Source of the DNA: Methanomassiliicoccales archaeon
Lineage (GTDB): Archaea > Thermoplasmatota > Thermoplasmata > Methanomassiliicoccales > UBA472
Reading direction: 5' to 3'
Length of the DNA: 64,000 nt
NCBI GenBank assembly: GCA_026394395.1
Contig: JAPKYK010000001.1
Span: forward strand, 349,940-413,939
The notes under the pieces were generated by a model that did not search any database, had not been told where the DNA came from, and saw nothing but the letters and a program-made list of their open reading frames with translations. The stretch's first letter is position 1. Every line of letters starts with the position of its first letter. Shown in pieces: positions 33,704 through 41,979 of this stretch. The translations under genes and the position numbers were made by a program.

Positions 33704-34882
33704 ATGACCCATAAGCTTTACCAGGACGATCCATACATGGCCGAGTTCGAGGCCCGCGTCGACCATACGGACGGAGAATGGGTCGCCCTGGACCGCACGG
33801 CCTTATATCCAGGAGGCGGGGGTCAGAACAAGGACCAAGGGACCATCGATGGGCTGGATGTCAGCGATTCCAGGGTCAAGGACCGCATCGAGCACAGGGT
33901 ACCTGGACATAAGTTCAGCATCGGGCAGGTCGTCCATTGCCGGGTGGATTGGGCCCGCAGGTACGATCTCATGAGGTCCCACACCGGGGAGCACATGCTG
34001 TTCTCCGCACTATCGCGACGGACCGAAATCGAGCTGGTGAAGATCTCGCTGACCCCAGAGAAGAGATCGTTGATCGTCAAGGGCGATATCGATTGGGACC
34101 TAATCAAAGACGCACTCCAGGAGGTTAACGGCCTGATTCTCAAAGGGCAGGAGGTCAGGGCCGAGGTCCTTTCCAAGAACTGCGTGGACGGCTCAAGGAC
34201 GCGCATCAAGATGGACAGGATACACGGGGACAGCGTGCGGGTCATCAGCATAGGTGATTACGATGAGGCGGCCTGCACCGGTGTGCACGTCCACAACACC
34301 AGGGAGATAGGTTTCCTGATGATCACCAAGTTCACCTCCGCCAAGCCGGTAGGGGATTGGGAGATAGAGTTCCAGATAGGGGAGGCGGCGGCGAGGTCGT
34401 CATCAAGCTTCGCCGTGGAAATGCTCCGGGCGTCCGAGATCTTGGGGTCGAACCCGCAGGACTTCCGCGTGGCCTTCGAGAACCGCGAGTCCGAGCATCG
34501 GAAGGCCATGGAATCCTTGAAACAATACTCCAAAGTGGTGCTGAACGCCCTCGAACCGAACCTAGTTGGAGAGACCAAAGTATACGCCGCTCATTTCAGG
34601 GGCATCGACCGCAAGCTGCTGATGGACAAGGCCACCGACATAGTTTCTGGCACATGTTCCATCGCTATCCTGGTATCTGAGGAGGACAAGTCGTTCCTAG
34701 TGCTTTCCCGGTCCCCCGATCAGGACATCGATTGCGTCTCGATCGTCAATGAGGTCCTATCGGAGTTCGGAGGAAGGGGCGGGGGGAAGGCGGGTTTCGC
34801 CACCGGAGGCACGCCCGGGGCCGTGGAGGGGGGCATCATCATCTCCAAGGTGCTTCAGCATATAGGTCTGAAAGGCAAATGA
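33704..34882 (+). CDS. alaX: Alanyl-tRNA editing protein AlaX (long form)
   Basis: A protein of 392 residues that removes serine (or glycine) from mischarged tRNA-Ala in trans. It matches the editing and C-terminal parts of AlaRS without the catalytic core. ALDRTALYPGGGGQ is near residue 30. Zinc ligands are in SHTGEHMLF (about 92-100) and CTGVHVHN (about 193-200). The C-terminal oligomer/tRNA-binding (DHHA1) part ends with a GGRGGGKAGFATGG glycine-rich loop (about 354-367). It is divergent from glnA. Confidence 0.93.
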   Translation: MTHKLYQDDPYMAEFEARVDHTDGEWVALDRTALYPGGGGQNKDQGTIDGLDVSDSRVKDRIEHRVPGHKFSIGQVVHCRVDWARRYDLMRSHTGEHMLFSALSRRTEIELVKISLTPEKRSLIVKGDIDWDLIKDALQEVNGLILKGQEVRAEVLSKNCVDGSRTRIKMDRIHGDSVRVISIGDYDEAACTGVHVHNTREIGFLMITKFTSAKPVGDWEIEFQIGEAAARSSSSFAVEMLRASEILGSNPQDFRVAFENRESEHRKAMESLKQYSKVVLNALEPNLVGETKVYAAHFRGIDRKLLMDKATDIVSGTCSIAILVSEEDKSFLVLSRSPDQDIDCVSIVNEVLSEFGGRGGGKAGFATGGTPGAVEGGIIISKVLQHIGLKGK

Positions 34883-35001
34883 ACGGGGTATGTTCGAGCA
34901 CCGCTTCAATTGCAAAATGATTTATTTTTCATAAAATTGGCACATTCAAGTTCATTTGATGAAAAAATACGCCAATAATTGTTAATTCAGCATGCAGAAA
35001 G

Positions 35002-35017
35002 GTTTAAAAATATTATA
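35002..35017 (+). promoter_or_regulatory. TATA region for second glutamine synthetase
   Basis: GTTTAAAAATATTATA lies 16-31 bases before GTG 35033, implying a leaderless transcript and ruling out the in-frame ATG/TTG codons upstream. Confidence 0.55.
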
Positions 35018-35032
35018 TTATTACCATTGGTC

Positions 35033-36376
35033 GTGGCACCTAAAAAGGATATCTATGAGACTAAGGAGAAGATCCTTAAGGAAGTCAAACAGAAGAATGT
35101 AAAGTTCATCGAGATGCAGTTCTCAGACATAGTAGGAACCGTGAAGAGCGTCTCCATCCCCACCACCAGGGTAGAGAGCGTCATCGACGACGGCGTCTTT
35201 CTAGATGGCTCCTCGATCTTGGGATACGCGACCATAGAGGAATCCGATATGAGGGCCAACCCCATTCTGGATTCCTTCCAGATATACCCCTGGATCGACT
35301 CCAACGTCAAGACCGCCCGCTTCATGTGCACCATCGCCGACCACAGCGGCGTCCGTTTCAAGGGCGACCCACGCTACGCCCTGGAAAGGATGGTGGCCAA
35401 GGTCAAGGAGATGGGCTACGATTACAACGTCGGTCCGGAGTTCGAGTTCTTCATGTTCCCCATGGAGAACGGAGTGCCAGTTCCCGTCCCTTCCGACGCA
35501 GGCGGCTATTTCGATCTCATGCCTCAGGACAAGGGCGAGACCGCCCGCAAGGAGATGGTCCTGGCCTTCGATGAGCTGGGCTACGACATGGAAGCTGCGC
35601 ACCACGAAGTCGCCCCCGGTCAGTTGGAGATAGACCTGCGCTACCAGGACGCCCTGACGATGGCGGACCGCATGCTTACCCTGAAGTACGGCGTCAAGTG
35701 CATAGCCCAGAAGTACGGCCTGTTCGCCAGCTTCATGCCCAAGCCCCTGTTCGGGGAGAACGGCTCCGGCATGCACGTCCACCAGTCGCTGGCATCCAAG
35801 GACAAGAACGCCTTCTATGACCCCAATGGGAAGTTCGAGCTGAGCGATATGGCCATGCACTATATGGGAGGGCTCATGACCCACGCCCGGGAGAACTGCG
35901 CCATACTGGCATCCCATGTCAACTCCTACAAGCGCCTGGTGCCTGGATTCGAGGCGCCCTGCTACATCTCTTGGGCCAACAGGAACCGCAGCGCCCTGCT
36001 CAGAGTGCCAGCGGGCCGCGGCATGAGGACCAGGGTGGAACAGAGGAACCCCGACCCGGCTGGAAACCCCTACCTGCAGTTCGCGGTCATGCTGGCCGCC
36101 GGTCTGGACGGCATCAAGAACAAGACCAGCCCAGGCGAGCCGGTGGAGAAGGACATCTACCACATGAACACCGAGGAACGCCGCAAGAACAAGATTGTAG
36201 ACCTACCCATGAACCTAGGCGACGCCCTGGACATAATGTCCGAGAGCTCGGTGATGAAAGAGGCCCTGGGCGAGCACATATTCAACCACTACCTGCACAT
36301 AAAGCGCATAGAGTGGGACGAGTACCGCAAGTACGTCACCGATTGGGAGATCCAGCGGTACCTCAGAGTGCTCTGA
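35033..36376 (+). CDS. glnA: Glutamine synthetase type I, alpha-like
   Basis: A protein of 447 residues, second glutamine synthetase of the window. The start is GTG 35033 (or TTG 35027), fixed by the TATA box. VFLDGSSILGYATIEESDM, VGPEFEFFMF, HEVAPGQLEIDLRY, HVHQSL and NSYKRLVPGFEAP are all present, so it should be catalytic. It lacks the 25-residue insertion of the other copy and is the short alpha subtype, common in archaea and Firmicutes. Two subtypes side by side suggest different nitrogen conditions, or one with a different amine substrate. Confidence 0.94.
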   Translation: MAPKKDIYETKEKILKEVKQKNVKFIEMQFSDIVGTVKSVSIPTTRVESVIDDGVFLDGSSILGYATIEESDMRANPILDSFQIYPWIDSNVKTARFMCTIADHSGVRFKGDPRYALERMVAKVKEMGYDYNVGPEFEFFMFPMENGVPVPVPSDAGGYFDLMPQDKGETARKEMVLAFDELGYDMEAAHHEVAPGQLEIDLRYQDALTMADRMLTLKYGVKCIAQKYGLFASFMPKPLFGENGSGMHVHQSLASKDKNAFYDPNGKFELSDMAMHYMGGLMTHARENCAILASHVNSYKRLVPGFEAPCYISWANRNRSALLRVPAGRGMRTRVEQRNPDPAGNPYLQFAVMLAAGLDGIKNKTSPGEPVEKDIYHMNTEERRKNKIVDLPMNLGDALDIMSESSVMKEALGEHIFNHYLHIKRIEWDEYRKYVTDWEIQRYLRVL

Positions 36377-36434
36377 TCCGGAGCAAACCCCTTCCTCTCA
36401 AACCTTTTATCCTTTCTGAGTTCAATAGTGCATC

Positions 36435-37112
36435 ATGTGCGGCCGCTTCTCCCTCGGCCTGGTCTACGGTTTTTCTACCAGGTTCGGGGTCCCGGAGGAA
36501 TCTGGTCTCACGCCCCGTTATAACATCGCCCCTTTCCAGCAGATAGTGGTCATCGTCAGGGAGAGCCCCAATTCCCTGCGATGGATGCGCTGGGGACTGG
36601 TGCCCCGATGGGCCAAGGGCGAGGAGTTCGGACTGAAGCTCATAAACGTGCGCGCCGAGTCCGTACTGGACAAGCCAATGTTCAAGCCCCTGCTCAGCTC
36701 CCAGCGCTGCCTGGTGCCAGCCACCGGGTTCTATGAATGGTCGAAGCTGGGAACCAAGAAACGCCCGTTCAACTTCCGTTTGAAGGGTCAGGACTTCTTC
36801 GCCATGGCCGGGATATACGATGTCTGGAGGAAGGACGGGAAAGAGCTGATCACCTGCTCCATTATCACGACCCAGGCCAACGAGGAGGTGGCCAAGGTGC
36901 ACGACCGCATGCCGGTCATACTGTCCCGATCCTCCGAGGAGTCTTGGCTGTCCAAAGGGGCGCTTACCGAGAGCGCCCTCAGGGAGATAATGGATCCCTT
37001 CCCGGCCAACGGAATAGAGAGCTACCCGGTCTCGGACGCGGTGAACGATGCCAAAGCCGACGATCCGGACATGGTCGTTCCCTACAACATACGGCAAGCC
37101 ACTCTGTTCTGA
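36435..37112 (+). CDS. SRAP-domain protein (HMCES/YedK family)
   Basis: A protein of 225 residues that crosslinks to abasic sites in single-stranded DNA. The catalytic Cys-2 follows the initiator Met (MCGRFS), so it must be exposed after Met removal. RYNIAPFQQ supplies the conserved Asn, ATGFYEWSK the Glu, and KVHDRMPVIL the His of the active centre. It protects abasic sites at stalled forks. The gene stands alone; a TTTTAT box near 36406 gives a short leader. Confidence 0.93.
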   Translation: MCGRFSLGLVYGFSTRFGVPEESGLTPRYNIAPFQQIVVIVRESPNSLRWMRWGLVPRWAKGEEFGLKLINVRAESVLDKPMFKPLLSSQRCLVPATGFYEWSKLGTKKRPFNFRLKGQDFFAMAGIYDVWRKDGKELITCSIITTQANEEVAKVHDRMPVILSRSSEESWLSKGALTESALREIMDPFPANGIESYPVSDAVNDAKADDPDMVVPYNIRQATLF

Positions 37113-37140
37113 GAGCCGCCCATCGGGGATTTCCCAACCA

Positions 37141-37148
37141 TATTTATA
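37141..37148 (+). promoter_or_regulatory. TATA box for NAC
   Basis: TATTTATA, 30-37 bases before ATG 37178; it supports a start there rather than in the long upstream frame. Confidence 0.6.
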
Positions 37149-37177
37149 CAGGCAGCAATAATGCGTCGAGCGATCTC

Positions 37178-37546
37178 ATGATGCCAGGAATGGGAAGGGG
37201 GGTAAACCCGCGCCAGATGAAGCAGGCCATGAAGCGCATGGGCATCTCCCAGGACGAGATACAGGGCGTGGAGGAGGTCATCATAAGGACCGCCGACAAG
37301 GAGTACGTCATCAAGGACGCCGCCGTGTCGTGCATAACCATGCAGGGGCAGAAGACCTACCAGGTGGTAGGGGATGCCGAGGTGCGCCCCCGCCAAATGG
37401 TCAAGGAAGAAAAGCCCGGGATACCGGACCTGGACGTCCAGTTGGTCATATCCCAGACCGGAGCCTCCAAGGAGAAGGCCATCCAGGCGCTGAATGATTG
37501 TGACGGTCAACCGGCCGAGGCCATCCTGAAGATCATGTCCGGGTGA
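37178..37546 (+). CDS. nac: Nascent polypeptide-associated complex protein (alpha-NAC)
   Basis: A protein of 122 residues that binds nascent chains at the ribosome exit. After a short glycine/basic N-terminus (MMPGMGRGVNPRQMKQAMK) comes the NAC beta-barrel (about 25-75, with VIIRTADKEYVIKDAAVSCITMQGQKTYQVVG). A UBA domain follows (about 85-122, SQTGASKEKAIQALNDCDGQ). The homodimeric form is usual in archaea. The next gene, hypC, begins 5 bases after its stop. Confidence 0.94.
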   Translation: MMPGMGRGVNPRQMKQAMKRMGISQDEIQGVEEVIIRTADKEYVIKDAAVSCITMQGQKTYQVVGDAEVRPRQMVKEEKPGIPDLDVQLVISQTGASKEKAIQALNDCDGQPAEAILKIMSG

Positions 37547-37551
37547 GTGAA

Positions 37552-37776
37552 ATGTGCTTAGCTATGCCAGCCAAGGTACTGTCCATCGTGGGCGATGAGG
37601 CCGAGGTGGACTTCGGAGGTGTCATCAGGAAGACCAACGTGTCCATGGTGGATGCCAAGGTGGGCGAGTACGTCATCATCCACGCCGGTTTCGCCATCCA
37701 GAAGGTGGACGAGGATGAGGCCAGGGAGACCCTGAAACTTTGGAACGAGTTCCTGGACAGCTCCGAGGACGCCTGA
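37552..37776 (+). CDS. hypC: HypC/HupF-family hydrogenase maturation chaperone
   Basis: A protein of 74 residues. Start ATG 37552 gives MCLAMPAKVLSI with the essential Cys-2; the in-frame GTG at 37543 would bury it. GGTGA is 5 bases upstream. HypC carries the Fe(CN)2CO group with HypD to the large subunit of [NiFe]-hydrogenases. No other hyp gene or hydrogenase is in the window, so the partners are elsewhere. It is probably cotranscribed with nac. Confidence 0.93.
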   Translation: MCLAMPAKVLSIVGDEAEVDFGGVIRKTNVSMVDAKVGEYVIIHAGFAIQKVDEDEARETLKLWNEFLDSSEDA

Positions 37777-37831
37777 GTGGCAAACCTTTATGTGCTATTT
37801 CCTTCCCTAATCAACCCCGCAAGGATGGAGC

Positions 37832-38530
37832 ATGAGGATCGTCTACGGACCGATTAACTCCCTGGGCTTGGGAAGGGCTATTGCTGTTGACCCCATCAGC
37901 AGGCATCCCAAGGTCTGCAACTTCAACTGCATCTATTGCCGCCTGGGGCAGAGGGGTATGCTCCTTCTCGAAAGAACGGCGTTCATCGACGACTCCCAGA
38001 TACTGGACCAGGTGGGGGAATGCCTGTTCCGGGACGAGTGCGACGCGGTCATGTTCAAAGGGACGGGAGAGCCTCTCCTGGCCAGCAACATCTTCTCCAT
38101 GGCCAGAAAGCTTAAGCAGGCCGCCCCGAAGAAAGTGGCGGTCCTGACCAACTGCTCCCTGCTGCGCGACCCGGAGGTGCTGGACGGGCTGGACGCCTTC
38201 GACATCATCATCGCCAAGCTGGACGCCTCCACGGAGGAGACCTTCCAGCAGATCAACCGCCCCCACCCCTCCATCAAGCTGTCCGACGTGTTGGAGGGCA
38301 TGAAAGAAGCAAGGCAGTGCTTCCACGGATCGTTCCGGGTCCAGGTGACCCTGGTGCGGGAGAACCTATCCGAGCTAGAGAGCATCGCCCAGATCTGCCG
38401 GGAATTGTGCCCGGACTACGTCTACCTGAACGACCCGGAGCACTGCGACCCCTCCCACAAGCTCAACAAGCGGGAGGCGGAGGCGGCCTGGGACAAGTTC
38501 TTTGGCATCCGCTGCATGAACTCGAAATAA
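37832..38530 (+). CDS. Radical SAM protein
   Basis: A protein of 232 residues. The radical-SAM cluster motif CNFNCIYC (about 29-36) follows an opening MRIVYGPINSLGLGRAIAVD typical of a small archaeal subgroup annotated as MoaA-like or wyosine-biosynthesis-like proteins. FKGTGEPLLA (about 74-83) is the SAM-binding GGE-type motif. No second cluster motif is present. Product unknown. Confidence 0.85.
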   Translation: MRIVYGPINSLGLGRAIAVDPISRHPKVCNFNCIYCRLGQRGMLLLERTAFIDDSQILDQVGECLFRDECDAVMFKGTGEPLLASNIFSMARKLKQAAPKKVAVLTNCSLLRDPEVLDGLDAFDIIIAKLDASTEETFQQINRPHPSIKLSDVLEGMKEARQCFHGSFRVQVTLVRENLSELESIAQICRELCPDYVYLNDPEHCDPSHKLNKREAEAAWDKFFGIRCMNSK

Positions 38531-38552
38531 AAAAGGAAAGGTAAAGGGTTTC

Positions 38553-39491
38553 TCACATCTGGCAGAGCTTTTGCAGGGACGCCCACTTCTGGTCCACGCC
38601 CTGTTGTATCTCGTCGGCCACGGAGGTGAACTTGCCCTTCATCAGGTGCTTGAAGCGTCCCTGCGAGTTCAGCCACTCCGACACCGGTTTCTTCTCCTTG
38701 GTGCCCTGGGCGATGCGAAGGGACTCCCCGGTAAGTCTCCAGGTGCCGTTCTCGTACTCGTACAGAGGCCACACGCAGGTCTCCACCGCCAGTTTGGCCA
38801 TGGCTATGGTCTGCGAGCCGTCATGCCTCCAGCCGCGGGGGCATGGAGATATCACGTTGATGAACTTCGGTCCGTGGATCTCGAAGGCCTTGCGGGACTT
38901 TTCCACCAGGTCCTTCCAGTTGTGCGGCGACGCTTGCGCGGCGTAGGGCAGGTCGTGGGCGATGATGATCCTGGTCAGGTCCTTGGGAAACTCCTTCTTG
39001 CCCGGTGTGCAGGTACCGGACGGGCAGGTGGTGGTGGACGCTCCCCTCGGAGTCGCTCCGCTCCTCTGGATGCCGGTGTTCATGTACGCCTCGTTGTTGA
39101 AGCAGACGTAGAGGAAGTCATGCCCCCTCTCGATGGCTCCGGACAAGGATTGGAGGCCGATGTCGTAAGTGGCGCCGTCGCCTCCGAAGGCCACGAACTT
39201 GATCTCCTGATCGATCTTGCCCTGGCGCTTCAGAGCCTTGTAGGCCGCCTCCACCCCGCTCATGGTGGCTGGAGCGTTCTCGAAGGCGGTGTGTATCCAC
39301 GGTACCTCCCATGAGGAGAACGGATAAATGGTGGTCGACACTTCGAAACAGCCGGTGGCGTTGGCTACGACCACTGGTTTGTCCGTGCCCATCAATACCT
39401 GGCGAGCGATGATCGGTTCTGCGCATCCGGCGCAGAGGCGGTGTCCCTCACACATGCGCACCTCGCTGTGTGTCAGCTCCTTTAGGTTCAG
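38553..39491 (-). CDS. porB: Pyruvate:ferredoxin oxidoreductase beta subunit
   Basis: The thiamine diphosphate-binding subunit. GHRLCAGCAEP holds the first two Cys ligands of its [4Fe-4S] cluster. GGDGATYDIG (about 110) and CFNNEAYMNTG form the ThDP/Mg2+ site. The annotation-style start would be GTG 39461. However, the frame continues upstream as NLKELTHSEV to a CTG at 39489-39491 that overlaps the porA stop as CTGA and has GGTGA four bases upstream. I use that start, giving 312 residues. The complex interconverts pyruvate and acetyl-CoA plus CO2 with ferredoxin. Confidence 0.93.
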   Translation of the reverse strand: MNLKELTHSEVRMCEGHRLCAGCAEPIIARQVLMGTDKPVVVANATGCFEVSTTIYPFSSWEVPWIHTAFENAPATMSGVEAAYKALKRQGKIDQEIKFVAFGGDGATYDIGLQSLSGAIERGHDFLYVCFNNEAYMNTGIQRSGATPRGASTTTCPSGTCTPGKKEFPKDLTRIIIAHDLPYAAQASPHNWKDLVEKSRKAFEIHGPKFINVISPCPRGWRHDGSQTIAMAKLAVETCVWPLYEYENGTWRLTGESLRIAQGTKEKKPVSEWLNSQGRFKHLMKGKFTSVADEIQQGVDQKWASLQKLCQM

Positions 39492-40651
39492 ATCCTCACC
39501 CCCATGTAGTTCACGCGTTCGCCCTTGCCAGCGATTATCTCATCAAAGACTCCGATGAGCTGTCCAGGCATGACGTCCCGACCACCCAGGCCGTAGATGT
39601 AGTTGGAGACCCTGGGAGAGTCCTTCATCCTGGATATGGATTCCAGAACATCGAGGTACAGCACTCCACCCGTCCCCGGGCTCATGGCCCGGTCCATCAC
39701 GGCCACCGCCTTCTTGCCCTTAAGCAACTTGGCCATATCCTCGGCGGGGAAGGGACGGAACAGACGGACCTTTACGGCCCCGACCTTCATGCCCTTCTCC
39801 CTCAGCTGATCGACAACATAACGCAACGTGCCGGCGGTGGAGCCCATGGCCACGATAACGTATTCGGCGTCATCGGTGCGGTATCCTTCCACCAGATCGT
39901 ACTTACGCCCGGAGACCTTGGCGAAATCGGCCATGACCTCTCTGGTCACGTCCATGGCGGCTTCCATGGCCACGGCCTGCTGGTATTTGATCTCGAAGAA
40001 GTAGTCAGGCATGGCGATGGGACCGTAGGTCGTAGGGTTCTTAATGTCCAGCAGCGGCCTGGTAGCCTTGAACGGACCGACGAACTTCTTCACCACCTCA
40101 TCGTCCAGAGGTATTAAGCGCTCCAAGGCGTGGGTGATGATGAACCCATCGATGCAGGACATGATCGGCAATCGCACATTCATGTGCTCAGCGATGCGGA
40201 AGGACATCAGGGTGTTGTCATAGGCCTCCTGGACGTTCTCTCCGAATATCTGCACCCACCCGGAGTCCCTGGCACCCATGGAATCGCTGTGGTCGCAATG
40301 GATGTTGATAGGCCCGCTGAGAGTGCGGTTGGCAATGGCCATGACGATAGGCGTCCTCATGGATGCCGTTACGTACAACATCTCCCACATGAAGGCCAGT
40401 CCGGCCGAGGCCGTGGCCGTGGCCACCCTGGCCCCGGCGGCGGAGGCGCCCAAGCATATGCTCAGGGCGCTATGCTCCGACTCGGCGCAGACGTACTCAG
40501 TATCAACCTGACCGTCGGCCACGTATTCGGAGAAAGCCTCCACGATGATGGTCTGCGGAGTGATGGGGTAGGCCGCCACAACATCCGGATTGACCTGCTT
40601 CCAGGCCATGGCGATGGCCGTGTCTCCGTTGATCGCCATTGGTTCGCTCAT
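39488..40651 (-). CDS. porA: Pyruvate:ferredoxin oxidoreductase alpha subunit
   Basis: A protein of 387 residues, start ATG 40651 with GGAGG 10 bases upstream (longer in-frame reading overlaps porD). It has the pyrimidine-binding YPITPQTIIVE near residue 28 and TATASAGLAFMWEML near 80. SMGARDSGWVQIF lies at about 125-137. Together with G, D and B it forms the four-subunit enzyme of archaea. The operon order is G-D-A-B with one-base or short overlaps throughout. Confidence 0.95.
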   Translation of the reverse strand: MSEPMAINGDTAIAMAWKQVNPDVVAAYPITPQTIIVEAFSEYVADGQVDTEYVCAESEHSALSICLGASAAGARVATATASAGLAFMWEMLYVTASMRTPIVMAIANRTLSGPINIHCDHSDSMGARDSGWVQIFGENVQEAYDNTLMSFRIAEHMNVRLPIMSCIDGFIITHALERLIPLDDEVVKKFVGPFKATRPLLDIKNPTTYGPIAMPDYFFEIKYQQAVAMEAAMDVTREVMADFAKVSGRKYDLVEGYRTDDAEYVIVAMGSTAGTLRYVVDQLREKGMKVGAVKVRLFRPFPAEDMAKLLKGKKAVAVMDRAMSPGTGGVLYLDVLESISRMKDSPRVSNYIYGLGGRDVMPGQLIGVFDEIIAGKGERVNYMGVRI

Positions 40652-40932
40652 TATAGACCCTCCTCCTTCATGGTAATGGCCTTGGCCGGGCACTGGTTGG
40701 CGCAGATGCCGCAGCCCTTGCAATGGGTATACTTGAATCCAGCCATCTTCTCGTCCTTGATTATGACGCTGTTATCCGGGCAATAGATCCAGCAGGTCAG
40801 GCAGTTGGTGCACTTCTCCTTGTCCACCTCCGGCCTCTGGGACCGCCATTCCCCGGTGTGATACTTCTTCGAGCTGCCAGCCTCGGTGATCATACCGCCA
40901 GCCGGCAGGTCCTTGGACCTCTCATTGGCCAT
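40651..40932 (-). CDS. porD: Pyruvate:ferredoxin oxidoreductase delta (ferredoxin) subunit
   Basis: A protein of 93 residues with two [4Fe-4S] motifs, CTNCLTCWIYCP (about 41-52) and CKGCGICANQCP (about 71-82). These carry electrons from the ThDP site to external ferredoxin. Start ATG 40932 overlaps the porG stop and has GGAGG seven bases upstream. The N-terminal 35 residues are the usual docking extension. Confidence 0.95.
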   Translation of the reverse strand: MANERSKDLPAGGMITEAGSSKKYHTGEWRSQRPEVDKEKCTNCLTCWIYCPDNSVIIKDEKMAGFKYTHCKGCGICANQCPAKAITMKEEGL

Positions 40933-41492
40933 CACTGCACCTCCTCATAGGCCCTCATGATGGCCTTCAGGTTCTTCTCCACTACGTCCTTGCTAAGTTT
41001 GCTGGACATCTTGGCCCTCATCTCGTCGATGATGGAACCGATGGCCACCACGTTGGTGACCTTTACCAGTGCGCCCAACATGGCGGTGTTGGTCATGGGC
41101 TTGCCGATTTCCTCCAAGGCGATCTTGGTAGCGTTGACCGCATGAACGTTCTTGGTCCGGCCGACGATGGCCGCCAGCTTGGCATTGTCATCAGGGAAGT
41201 TGGCGATGACCGCCCCGTCCTCCTTCAGACCGTTCACGACCTTGCCTGCCTTCAGCAAGGTCGAGTCGATCACCAGGACGACGTCCGGAAAGTACACCTG
41301 GCTATGCACGGTGATAGGCTCGTCCGAGATGCGGGCGAAGGCTCGGATAGGCGCACCCATCCTTTCCGGCCCGAACTCGGGGAAGGCCTTGATGAACTTA
41401 CCCTCCTTGAGGGCAGCACCAGCCAAAATCTCGTTCGCGGTAACGGCTCCTTGACCGCCCCTTCCATGCCATCTAATCTCTATGGTGCTCAC
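40932..41492 (-). CDS. porG: Pyruvate:ferredoxin oxidoreductase gamma subunit
   Basis: A protein of 186 residues starting at GTG with GAGGAG upstream. It shows IRWHGRGGQGAVTANEILA near the start and FPEFGPERMGAPIRAFARI (about 37-55), the phrases of the gamma/CoA-binding domain. First gene of the porGDAB operon. A TATA box at 41523-41537 gives a leader of about 15 bases. Confidence 0.95.
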   Translation of the reverse strand: MSTIEIRWHGRGGQGAVTANEILAGAALKEGKFIKAFPEFGPERMGAPIRAFARISDEPITVHSQVYFPDVVLVIDSTLLKAGKVVNGLKEDGAVIANFPDDNAKLAAIVGRTKNVHAVNATKIALEEIGKPMTNTAMLGALVKVTNVVAIGSIIDEMRAKMSSKLSKDVVEKNLKAIMRAYEEVQ

Positions 41493-41522
41493 ATCAACTC
41501 CTCGTACGGTATTTCCTCTAAA

Positions 41523-41537
41523 ATGTTATAATATAAA
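41523..41537 (-). promoter_or_regulatory. TATA box for porGDAB
   Basis: On the minus strand TTTTATATTATAAC, 31-45 bases before the porG GTG, followed by GAGGAG. Confidence 0.6.
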
Positions 41538-41663
41538 ATCATTTCAGAAAATTGTTTACGAAAGCCACAATTAAACAGGAGAAATTCTTCGAAAATACGA
41601 GATACGCACAGTATTTGCGGAATCATCAAGTCTAAAACTAATCGTTTAAACCTCTATTTCAGA

Positions 41664-41858
41664 TTACGCTACGTACATAGAATAATTCCGTAGGATATTC
41701 CTAACGGAATCAACAACACTACCTTCCTCAAAGACCTCCGGTCTGGTCCGATCGACCATGGAATTCGGCGAAAAGACCAGGGCCTTTCTATGCTGGCCGA
41801 AGCCGTTGCAGAAGCACTTTCGCCACATGATGCCGAAAATCATCATAATCGGACTCAT
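41664..41858 (-). CDS. Doubtful small ORF
   Basis: A frame of 64 codons on the minus strand with TATTAATTTATC about 25 bases before its ATG. The product (MWRKCFCNGFGQHRKA..., ending RNILRNYSMYVA) has no feature I recognise. Its 3' part contains the 41685-41710 palindrome. The promoter-like sequence may belong to ppsA on the other strand, so this could be chance. Confidence 0.2.
   Translation of the reverse strand: MSPIMMIFGIMWRKCFCNGFGQHRKALVFSPNSMVDRTRPEVFEEGSVVDSVRNILRNYSMYVA
41685..41710. repeat. 26-bp near-perfect palindrome
   Basis: ATTCCGTAGGA, then TAT, then TCCTAACGGAAT: 11 paired bases per arm with one extra A. It is a strong hairpin or dimer-binding site between por and ppsA. Confidence 0.5.
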
Positions 41859-41979
41859 TCAGCACTTAGATAAATTAATAGACTCCCCACCTATTTTCCA
41901 TTCAGGTTAGGGCATTGACGGGCCGACGGCCCCGGTGAACTTGCCTGCATCGTACGTTCTTAGAGTGGTGAAAAATTCC

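Larger units (their letters stand above)
41493..41979. other. por-ppsA divergent intergenic region
   Basis: About 490 AT-rich bases between divergent porGDAB and ppsA. The por promoter is at 41523. A long palindrome is at 41685-41710. A ppsA TATA-like GATAAATTAATAG is at about 41871-41883, which would give ppsA a leader of 75 bases. One small frame (41664-41858, minus) is listed separately; nothing else gene-like is seen. Confidence 0.5.

Noticed and set aside
36737-37177. Upstream extension of the NAC frame
   Set aside because: It overlaps the SRAP gene in another frame; a TATA box at 37141 and the start at 37178 explain the gene.
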